9,600 nucleotides of DNA from Anaerolineae bacterium (GTDB taxonomy: Bacteria > Chloroflexota > Anaerolineae > J102). The position numbers were made by a program, and so were the translations under genes. Of this stretch, positions 1-4,762 are shown piece after piece; position 1 is the first letter of the stretch, and each line of letters opens with the position of its first letter. Location: contig WGCR01000208.1 of NCBI GenBank assembly GCA_015493675.1, positions 1-9,600 of the forward strand, written 5' to 3'. The notes under the pieces are model-generated. The model did not search any database and was not told the origin of the DNA. It saw only the letters and a program-made list of their open reading frames with translations.

Positions 1-147
1 GTCAATCAGCGGATGACGTTTGACGGAGAAATTGTAAAGATCGTTTTGAATGAGAATGAACCATGCCAAATTTTGTGGCTCTCTGAGGAATTATGGGGTA
101 AGTCCCCACATTCCGGATGTTTTCGCCTAGTACTTAGTCAACCGTAA
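1..147 (+). CDS. 3' fragment of an unidentified protein, possibly cut by an inserted element
   Basis: Frame 1 is open from the left edge to a TAA at 145-147, giving 48 residues with no stop. The first Met codon is at 13, but the gene may begin outside the window. The peptide has a mixed, protein-like composition (for example TFDGEIVKIV and CQILWLSEELWG) and I do not recognise a family. The last six or seven codons lie inside the left arm of the long inverted repeat that begins at 127-130, so the present C-terminus seems to come from that element and not from the original gene. Joining 129 directly to 280, as precise loss of the element would, keeps the frame open to a TGA at 328-330. It could also be chance coding, as it is short and lacks an identifiable domain. 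Confidence 0.35.
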   Translation, partial: VNQRMTFDGEIVKIVLNENEPCQILWLSEELWGKSPHSGCFRLVLSQP

Positions 148-280
148 AATGACGGATAGCCTGAATTTTTGTTCAGTACATAACCCCAAGGATATTGAGG
201 ATTTACATCCGTAATCTATTCTGAAACCGGTCGTTTTTGAATAACGACCATCACTCAAACTACGATTGACTGAGTACTAG
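127..280. mobile_element. MITE-like element with about 26-bp imperfect terminal inverted repeats
   Basis: The segment 127-152 is closely complementary to 255-280. The outer eight bases (CTAGTACT) pair perfectly; a T-G wobble follows, then AGTCAA, one mismatch, CGTA, three mismatches and TGA. The outermost bases read C-TA on the left and TA-G on the right. That is what insertion into CTAG with TA duplication would leave, and it is the known target preference of IS630/Tc1-mariner transposases. The element proper would be 130-277 (148 bp). It has no room for a transposase, so it would be non-autonomous. Its interior contains further small foldbacks: CTGAA/TTCAG at 161-176, GGAT/ATCC at 199-210 and GGTCGTT/AACGACC at 229-249. 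The assignment rests on structure only; no second copy is visible in this window. Confidence 0.5.
229..249. repeat. Perfect 7-bp inverted repeat (hairpin)
   Basis: GGTCGTT at 229-235 and AACGACC at 243-249 pair perfectly around a 7-base AT-rich loop. It lies inside the MITE-like element, close to its right arm. No T-run follows on the + strand, so it is not a convincing intrinsic terminator. It may be a structural part of the element or a protein-binding palindrome. Confidence 0.45.
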
Positions 281-293
281 AGGGCATTGTCTT

Positions 294-863
294 TTGCGGC
301 TATCTCCCTACAACAGCTCAGAGTGTCTGAGTGACACCCCACAAAAGCTCGGAGAACCACATTTCATTTTGGTTGGCTTTCAGCTATTTGTTATAGCCGC
401 AGGCTTTCTCTGTTTGACAGTGGGTTGTGCGAACACGAACTTGCCTGACAGTGCGCTTGAGGGCGGCGCCGGGACAACTCCAACTATCATTGCTCCGGTA
501 ACGAGTAAGCCCGACCCGCTGGATGGCGCACGTTGGGAGTTGGTAGCCTTTGAAAGCCAAGCGAGGTTGCCTCGCATACCTGGACAACCCCGGCTGTTTG
601 TTGAATTCAATCGAGGCGAGTTGAGCCTGCAAGGCGGCTGCAACGCTGTCGGCGGGCATTACCGGGCTGAGGACAACCGTATCACAATTACATTTGTGAA
701 AACAACCCTGGTGGACTGTTCGGATTCAATGCCGGGGATTAATGAGATAGAAGATGCTTTTTCCAATGCTATGCCGACATTCGAGTCGTACACGATTGAG
801 GGCGCTCAGCTTCGTATCCGTTATGCTGACGGTGAGTTATTATTTCGCCGTGTTTCAAAATAA
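294..863 (+). CDS. META-domain (HslJ-like) probable lipoprotein
   Basis: This is a 189-residue protein whose residues 77-188 match the META domain shared with E. coli HslJ: GARWELV at 78-84, the hallmark GGCN at 114-117, a TTLVDC segment with Cys142, a helix rich in acidic residues (EIEDAFSNAM), then SYTIEGAQLRI and a final ELLFRR strand. Family members are small envelope proteins, some linked to heat-shock phenotypes or novobiocin resistance; no enzymatic activity is known to me. Residues 27-45 form a hydrophobic signal segment ending in LTVGC, a degenerate lipobox with Cys45 as candidate lipidation site, so outer-face membrane attachment is inferred. The start is uncertain. TTG at 294 has a GAGGG about nine bases upstream (280-284). 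TTG at 369 would remove 25 unremarkable residues and leave a compact signal peptide. No ATG precedes the signal. The 294 start lies just outside the MITE-like element. Confidence 0.75.
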   Translation: MRLSPYNSSECLSDTPQKLGEPHFILVGFQLFVIAAGFLCLTVGCANTNLPDSALEGGAGTTPTIIAPVTSKPDPLDGARWELVAFESQARLPRIPGQPRLFVEFNRGELSLQGGCNAVGGHYRAEDNRITITFVKTTLVDCSDSMPGINEIEDAFSNAMPTFESYTIEGAQLRIRYADGELLFRRVSK

Positions 864-928
864 GGGTATTTGCCTGGTTGGTGTTGGCGCATTTGCTGAC
901 AGCGAGGTAGAATGCCAGGGAGTCGCGA

Positions 929-954
929 GCCCGGCGTCGGGCTGATGGCCGGGC
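929..954 (+). terminator. Terminator-like GC hairpin downstream of the META gene
   Basis: GCCCGGC at 929-935 pairs perfectly with GCCGGGC at 948-954. A second perfect stem, AGCCCG at 928-933 with CGGGCT at 938-943, uses the same left arm, so the two are mutually exclusive. The hairpin sits 65 bp after the META stop and 70 bp before the nitrilase start. No proper U-tract follows (GTTGTGCTT), so intrinsic termination is only possible. The rest of the 864-1023 gap shows nothing else except a widely spaced CTTGCCT/AGGCAAG pair at 961-967 and 990-996. Confidence 0.3.
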
Positions 955-1023
955 GTTGTGCTTGCCTCCGTCGTTTCTCCACTCCCCGCAGGCAAGAGTT
1001 CGATACGATACACGAGCAAATAG

Positions 1024-1824
1024 ATGAGAGCAAAATCACGGCCACTTTCTGTCGTTGTAGTCCAGTTCCCCATTTCGCTAGACATTGGGGAGAACCAGGA
1101 CACGATGTTGTCGATTGTTGCGGAAAGCAAAACGAGCGAGTTGGTTGTATTTCCAGAAGGGGCCGTATCGGGATACGATAGTGATCCAGCTTTTCTCGAT
1201 AGTGTGGCATATCATGAGATAGATGAAGCCTTTCAAGAACTTCAGAACGAAGTGCGCAAGCGTAAAAGTCACTTGATATTTGGGTCATGTTTGTATGAAG
1301 GTGGTGAATGGTATAACGCTGGTTTGTATTTTAGTCACAACGCGGCGCCGTTTATCTATCGTAAAATCAATTTAGCAACGAATGAGCGTGGATATTTTCG
1401 AGCGGGAGATCGACTGCCGGTTTTTACAATCAACATGGATGAGTTTGCTATTGTTGCAGGGGTTCAACTTTGCCGCGAAATCCGGTTTCCCGAACAATGG
1501 CAGTATTTAGCCCGTTCCGGAGCAGAAATCTTGGTGTATCTCACCAATGCGATAGATGGAGACAGTCGCGAGGCGTCAGTTTGGCGAAGCCATTTGGTGA
1601 GCCGGGCTGCTGAGAATCAACGTTTTGTAATATCTGCGAATAATGCCCACGAACAACAAAAATGTCCAACGATGATTGTTGCTCCAGACGGGACAATAGT
1701 TGCAGAGACGATGTCCGCAGATGTTGCAATGTTGCGAGCGCAAATAGATGCGTCGCAGATTTCTAACTGGTATTTAGACCAGGCAAGAACGGATGTGGTC
1801 AAGGTGATATCGAATGCTACCTAA
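1024..1824 (+). CDS. Carbon-nitrogen hydrolase (nitrilase superfamily amidohydrolase)
   Basis: This 266-residue protein spans a complete CN-hydrolase domain, which cleaves non-peptide C-N bonds (amides, nitriles or carbamoyl groups) through a cysteine thioester. The catalytic triad is visible: Glu45 in LVVFPEGAVSGY, Lys114 in IYRKINLATNE and Cys150 in VAGVQLCREIRFPEQW. Glu121, just after the Lys loop, is a candidate for the second conserved glutamate. The N-terminal strand LSVVVVQFP and the later PDGTIVAE strand are also typical. No signal peptide is present, so it should be cytoplasmic. The substrate cannot be told from sequence; ω-amidase, N-carbamoyl-amine amidase or another small-amide hydrolase all remain possible. 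The ATG at 1024 lacks a clear Shine-Dalgarno sequence, but no better start precedes the first strand. The gene is AT-rich for this window: 24 of 60 bases are G or C in 1321-1380 and 22 of 60 in 1621-1680. That suggests separate origin or recent arrival. Confidence 0.9.
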   Translation: MRAKSRPLSVVVVQFPISLDIGENQDTMLSIVAESKTSELVVFPEGAVSGYDSDPAFLDSVAYHEIDEAFQELQNEVRKRKSHLIFGSCLYEGGEWYNAGLYFSHNAAPFIYRKINLATNERGYFRAGDRLPVFTINMDEFAIVAGVQLCREIRFPEQWQYLARSGAEILVYLTNAIDGDSREASVWRSHLVSRAAENQRFVISANNAHEQQKCPTMIVAPDGTIVAETMSADVAMLRAQIDASQISNWYLDQARTDVVKVISNAT

Positions 1825-1841
1825 CCCCGCGTTAAGCCAAC

Positions 1842-1854
1842 CCGCCTTCGGCGG
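1842..1854. repeat. Short GC hairpin after the nitrilase gene
   Basis: CCGCC at 1842-1846 and GGCGG at 1850-1854 pair around TTC. An outer CCA at 1837-1839 can pair with TGG at 1856-1858 across a small internal loop. It sits 18 bp downstream of the nitrilase stop and 43 bp before the phosphatase start. No T-run follows on either strand, so it may be a pause or mRNA-stabilising hairpin, or a small palindromic repeat. Confidence 0.3.
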
Positions 1855-1896
1855 CTGGTAAGCGGCGCGGAAATTGTGAAGTTGGGAGTATGAAGG

Positions 1897-2508
1897 ATGA
1901 CAGCGGAGTGTACGACCATCTATCTTGTACGACACGCCCATGCGGATTGGATGCCGGATGAAAATCGCCCGCTATCGAAACGAGGGAGCGAGGACGCCAA
2001 AGCGGTTGGCCATATTTTAGAACGGTTCCCAATCGATGCGATTTATGCCAGTTCATATCGGCGGGCGTACGAAACGGTGGAGCCGCTGGCGCACACATTG
2101 GGTTTGGAAATCAAGATAGAACACGATTTGCGAGAGCGGGCTTTAGGGCGAACACCGCCAGGAGAATTTATCGCCGCAGTAAAAAAGACCTGGGATGACC
2201 CAATGTTTTCACATCCGGACGGAGAAACGAATCTTGCAGCACAAGAGCGGGGGATGGCTGTGCTGAATCGGGCAAGGGCAGCGCCCGGGCAAAGCCAGAT
2301 TGTATTTTCCACGCATGGGAATATGATGACATTGCTTTTGCAGTCTTTTGACGCATCGATTGGATTCGCCTTCTGGGAATCGTTATCTATGCCAGATATT
2401 TATGCAGTCGGATTTTGCAGCGATGGTCGCATAAAAATGAGAAGGATATGGCAAGGGCGTGCAAAATCCGCCAGATTAGGCTATACTGAAACGTCGGTGC
2501 AATTGTAA
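1897..2508 (+). CDS. Histidine phosphatase superfamily protein (phosphoglycerate mutase-like)
   Basis: This 203-residue protein belongs to branch 1 of the histidine phosphatases, which transfer a phosphoryl group through a phospho-histidine. It has the RH signature in IYLVRHAHADW (Arg12, nucleophile His13), the conserved arginine in ASSYRRAYET (Arg55/56), an acidic residue in HDLRERALG (Glu80, candidate proton donor) and the second catalytic histidine in FSTHGNMM (His140). The order and spacing are normal, so it should be active. The substrate is unknown. Homologues act on phosphoglycerate, α-ribazole phosphate, fructose-2,6-bisphosphate or assorted phosphoesters, and none of the neighbours decides between them. 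It is cytoplasmic, with no signal peptide. The start is well supported: GGGAG at 1884-1888 lies eight bases before the ATG. The gene follows the nitrilase by 72 bp on the same strand, so co-transcription is possible but not shown. Confidence 0.88.
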   Translation: MTAECTTIYLVRHAHADWMPDENRPLSKRGSEDAKAVGHILERFPIDAIYASSYRRAYETVEPLAHTLGLEIKIEHDLRERALGRTPPGEFIAAVKKTWDDPMFSHPDGETNLAAQERGMAVLNRARAAPGQSQIVFSTHGNMMTLLLQSFDASIGFAFWESLSMPDIYAVGFCSDGRIKMRRIWQGRAKSARLGYTETSVQL

Positions 2509-2514
2509 AAGTCT

Positions 2515-2538
2515 GCGGGCGGCTTTTCCTGCCCGCCC
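2515..2538 (+). terminator. Terminator-like GC hairpin after the phosphatase gene
   Basis: GCGGGC at 2515-2520 pairs with GCCCGC at 2531-2536. An alternative register pairs GGGCGG (2517-2522) with CCGCCC (2533-2538). It begins six bases after the phosphatase stop and ends about 20 bases before the Shine-Dalgarno of the next gene. The loop holds TTTT, but no T-run follows the stem, so intrinsic termination is only possible. Confidence 0.35.
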
Positions 2539-2573
2539 AGGCGGAATGAGAATCTGCCGAAAGGAGATGTATG

Positions 2574-3116
2574 ATGAATCGAACACGCCCAACGCTTCTC
2601 GGCGTCACCGTCAAAACGCTCGTGACCCATACCGTCACGTATTTCATCATGGGGCTGTTGGCGTCATTGCTTCTCGACTACGCGCGCTTTTTCGCTGAAT
2701 CCAGCCTCAGCCTCATCATGCGGCCAACAAGCGATCCGTGGGTGATGGCGGGCCCGCTGTTCCAGCCTGTCAGGGGACTTCTGTTCGGGATTGTCTTTTA
2801 TCTGTTGCGGGAGCCATTCTTCGAAAGAAAGAACGGTTGGCTGGTCATGTGGCTCGTGCTGGTGGTGGTGGGGATTATCGGGGTCTTCGGGCCCGCGCCC
2901 GGCTCGGTGGAGGGGATGATCTACACAGTGTTCCCGCTCTCGGTTCATCTGAGAAGTTTGCCGGAGCTTCTCCTCCAATCGTTGTTCCTGTCGCTGCTTC
3001 TGTTCTACTGGATCAATCATCCGGAGAAAAGATGGCTCAACTGGGTGATGGGGATTGCGTTCGCGCTTGTGATGGCGCTGCCCCTGCTCGGGCTGCTGGC
3101 GGGCGCGGCCGCGTAA
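2574..3116 (+). CDS. Five-helix integral membrane protein, function unknown
   Basis: I do not recognise a family for this 180-residue protein. Hydropathy read by eye gives about five membrane segments, at roughly residues 15-35, 62-79, 88-107, 129-146 and 154-177. A basic N-terminus (NRTRPTLLG), Arg/Lys-containing links (REPFFERKNG, NHPEKRW) and a glycine- and leucine-rich last helix complete it. A conspicuous loop after helix 3 reads FGPAPGSVEG. No catalytic or transport motif is visible. Two adjacent ATGs exist, at 2571 and 2574. The strong AAGGAG at 2561-2566 is seven bases from 2574 but only four from 2571, so 2574 is preferred, though 2571 cannot be excluded. It has its own ribosome binding site, a hairpin before it and a hairpin after it, which suggests an independent unit. 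Confidence 0.75.
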   Translation: MNRTRPTLLGVTVKTLVTHTVTYFIMGLLASLLLDYARFFAESSLSLIMRPTSDPWVMAGPLFQPVRGLLFGIVFYLLREPFFERKNGWLVMWLVLVVVGIIGVFGPAPGSVEGMIYTVFPLSVHLRSLPELLLQSLFLSLLLFYWINHPEKRWLNWVMGIAFALVMALPLLGLLAGAAA

Positions 3117-3132
3117 GCCCGGTTCGACGGGC
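3117..3132 (+). terminator. Small hairpin directly after the membrane-protein stop
   Basis: GCCCG at 3117-3121 pairs with CGGGC at 3128-3132 around a six-base loop, immediately after the TAA at 3114-3116. No T-run follows. It is consistent with a weak terminator or a 3'-end stabilising hairpin. Confidence 0.25.
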
Positions 3133-3134
3133 GG

Positions 3135-3163
3135 TTGCGTGCGTGATGCGGGCGGTGTAAAAT
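3135..3163 (+). promoter_or_regulatory. Candidate sigma-70-type promoter for the GNAT gene
   Basis: TTGCGT at 3135-3140 is followed after exactly 17 bases by TAAAAT at 3158-3163, a five-of-six match to the -10 consensus; the -35 match is only three of six. It is 100 bp upstream of the GNAT start. Two overlapping direct repeats lie here: ATGCGGGCG at 3146-3154 and 3162-3170, and TGTAAAATG at 3156-3164 and 3175-3183. They might be regulator sites or chance. Confidence 0.3.
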
Positions 3164-3262
3164 GCGGGCGAATCTGTAAAATGGCCGACCGAAAGCCACA
3201 GAAGTCGTCCGCAGGCTTGCATTTCCGCCGCAACGACTAACGCCCTACCACGAGGTGATCGA

Positions 3263-3781
3263 ATGCTACTAGGAAAACTGGTGCGCTTGCGCCCTGTCGA
3301 ACGAGAAGACCTGCCCAATTACATCCAATGGGTGAATGACCCCGACGTGCTGGCCTACTTTGGCTCCTATCTGCCCTACAACATGGTCAAGGAAGAGTCG
3401 TGGTTCGAGAGTATGAGTCTGGCCAAGGACGTCATCAACTTTGCCATCGAATACGACGGTCGGCATGTGGGCGGCTGCGGCTTCCTCAACATCGATCATC
3501 GCAACCAATCGGCCGAGATCGGGCTGTTCATCGGCGATAAAAGCGTGTGGGATAAAGGTCTGGGCCAGGATACGCTGCGCGTGATGCTGGATTACGGCTT
3601 CGATCATCTCAACTTCCATCGCATCCACCTGCGAGTCTTCGCAGAAAACGCCCGCGCCATCCACGCCTACGAAAAAGTGGGCTTCGTGCACGAAGGGCGA
3701 TTTCGAGAGGCGATCTGGCGGCACGGGCGTTGGCATGATATGCTGTTTATGAGCGTCCTGCGGCGTGAGTGGCGACAGTAG
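3263..3781 (+). CDS. GNAT N-acetyltransferase, RimJ/RimL type
   Basis: This 172-residue protein covers one GNAT domain of the RimJ/RimL class (Acetyltransf_3), which moves an acetyl group from acetyl-CoA to an amine. LVRLRPVEREDLPNYIQW at residues 6-23 is the usual N-terminal start of the class. Motif A, the acetyl-CoA pyrophosphate loop, is EIGLFIGDKSVWDKGLGQDT (85-104), with the D/Q-x-G-x-G loop at 97-102. Motif B is AENARAIHAYEKVGF (127-141), and the tail HEGRFREAIWRHGRWHDM is characteristic of the class. Related enzymes acetylate ribosomal-protein N-termini, aminoglycosides or polyamines, so the substrate here is undetermined. It is cytoplasmic. The ATG is supported by GAGGTGA at 3252-3258, with a short four-base spacing. 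It is the last + strand gene and converges on the - strand operon. Confidence 0.88.
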   Translation: MLLGKLVRLRPVEREDLPNYIQWVNDPDVLAYFGSYLPYNMVKEESWFESMSLAKDVINFAIEYDGRHVGGCGFLNIDHRNQSAEIGLFIGDKSVWDKGLGQDTLRVMLDYGFDHLNFHRIHLRVFAENARAIHAYEKVGFVHEGRFREAIWRHGRWHDMLFMSVLRREWRQ

Positions 3782-3803
3782 AAGCCCATCGTTGGCTGTA
3801 CTG

Positions 3804-3931
3804 AAAAAACCTTCAACACGGAGGCACAGAGTGCACGGAGGAAGAAAAGCGCGGGTTTGAGAGGGATCTCTCTGTGAATTCCTACTATTTTCTCCGTGTC
3901 TTCCGTGTCTCCGTGGTGAAATGACCTTTTT
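3804..3931. terminator. Imperfect palindrome between convergent genes, possible bidirectional terminator
   Basis: The left arm at 3814-3848 and right arm at 3888-3918 are imperfectly complementary. Each arm carries two CACGGAG units (right arm inverted) spaced nine bases apart, and both pairs match exactly, followed by AAAA against TTTT. An inner hairpin, GAGAG/CTCTC at 3859-3872, lies in the loop. A run of six A at 3804-3809 (T on the - strand) and five T at 3927-3931 flank the stem. Each strand therefore sees a stem followed by a U-run, four to nine bases away. Its place between two convergent genes fits shared termination. The CACGGAG-unit design resembles dispersed intergenic foldbacks I recall from environmental genomes, so it may also be a mobile or copied repeat. 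Confidence 0.5.
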
Positions 3932-3951
3932 GCAGTGGAGCCATCATTTAT

Positions 3952-3980
3952 TGCTCACTGACTTACTGCTCACAGACTAC
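3952..3980. repeat. Two-copy tandem repeat overlapping a stop codon
   Basis: TGCTCACTGACTTAC at 3952-3966 is followed immediately by TGCTCACAGACTAC at 3967-3980, differing by one substitution and one missing T. The second copy contains the TAG stop (3977-3979) of the - strand secreted-protein gene, so the repeat reaches into that gene's end. Confidence 0.5.
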
Positions 3981-4762
3981 CGCCACCAATCCTTGCGCGA
4001 GCGGGGATCCATGAAACTGCCATTGTCGCGAATGGCGATGCCGGGCGGCGTGGACAGGGTGCGGGCAAAAGGCTGGTTCGGCGTTAGCGCCGGCAGCCGG
4101 CTCCGCCCCTGCGCGTCCATCGACCGGTACAGCGCCAGTAGATTGGGGTCCACGCAGATATTTTCCAGATGCAGCGCGTAGCCCCAAATTACATTGTCCT
4201 CCCGGGTGTATTTCAGGGTGATGCGATGAGGCTCTGCGTACAGCACCAGCGCCTGATAGCCCTGCCCCATGTCATAGCCCGATGCGGGCAGATGCAGCGC
4301 CTCGCCCGCGGCCGCGTCCAGTCCCATCAGCGTCACAGCGGGCGTGGTGATGGGATCGCCGCGGTGATTTTGCTCCCAATTCCAGCCATACACCTGCCAT
4401 AGCCCTATGATGCCGGGACGCCGCGGGGGCTGGAAAAGCGTGGTGAGCTGGGGCGCCTTGTCGTCGGTAGGTCCGCCGATCCAGATGTAATCGGCCACGC
4501 CCGCGACAGGCCTGTACCCGCGCAGCGCCAGATTCAGGTCGGCGTGTTGGGCCGCGGGCCTGTCGGTGGGGGGAGGATTCACCGTCAGGCCGACGTAGGT
4601 CGCGCCCGTGGCCGCGCATGATGCGGGCGCAGGAAAGGTCAGGGGCAGGAAGAGATGGTAATCACCTGCCCCATCCTGCGCCCGCGTGACCTGCATCCGG
4701 CCCAGCAGGACGCTCGGAACCAGTAGCAGGATGGTCAGCAGTAGCCAGCGCAGACGATTCAA
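3977..4762 (-). CDS. Secreted or membrane-anchored orphan protein of Chloroflexota type
   Basis: The best start is TTG at 4762, giving 261 residues. It overlaps the stop of the upstream FAD oxidoreductase as TTGA, a GGAAAAG lies a few bases before it, and it places a signal sequence at the very N-terminus (basic NRLR, then LLLTILLLVPSVLLG, with possible cleavage after VTRA near residue 28). A longer frame reaching back to 4996 only adds an out-of-frame reading of the oxidoreductase gene. The mature part begins HLFLPLTFPAPA, a pattern I associate with extracytoplasmic Chloroflexota proteins. It has two cysteines (49 and 203) that could form a disulfide, an aromatic patch LWQVYGWNWEQN (121-132), a segment RITLKYTREDNVIWGYALHL (180-199) and the terminal IAIRDNGSFMDPRSRKDWW (242-260). 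From memory, these last two blocks recur in uncharacterised Chloroflexota proteins. No function can be assigned. It is the last gene of the - strand operon. Confidence 0.72.
   Translation of the reverse strand: MNRLRWLLLTILLLVPSVLLGRMQVTRAQDGAGDYHLFLPLTFPAPASCAATGATYVGLTVNPPPTDRPAAQHADLNLALRGYRPVAGVADYIWIGGPTDDKAPQLTTLFQPPRRPGIIGLWQVYGWNWEQNHRGDPITTPAVTLMGLDAAAGEALHLPASGYDMGQGYQALVLYAEPHRITLKYTREDNVIWGYALHLENICVDPNLLALYRSMDAQGRSRLPALTPNQPFARTLSTPPGIAIRDNGSFMDPRSRKDWWR

Noticed and set aside
266..293. Outward promoter at the right end of the MITE-like element (TTGACT at 266-271)
   Set aside because: The -35-like hexamer is good, but no acceptable -10 lies 15-19 bases downstream; the nearest is TGTCTT.
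821..1288. - strand frame of 155 codons overlapping the nitrilase start
   Set aside because: It opposes the catalytic Glu region of the nitrilase, spans two unrelated + genes and has no recognisable domain.
2664..3233. - strand frame of 189 codons opposite the membrane protein
   Set aside because: The translation is rich in Arg, Pro, His and Gln, as expected from the reverse complement of a Leu/Val-rich membrane gene. The + frame has a strong ribosome binding site.
3203..3238. AGTCGT/ACGACT inverted repeat ahead of the GNAT gene
   Set aside because: Six base pairs around a 24-base loop is within chance expectation, with no supporting context.
3814..3980. CRISPR-like array in the convergent gap
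   Set aside because: The repeats are 7-15 bases, unevenly spaced, partly inverted and lack unique spacers of normal length; no cas gene is present.
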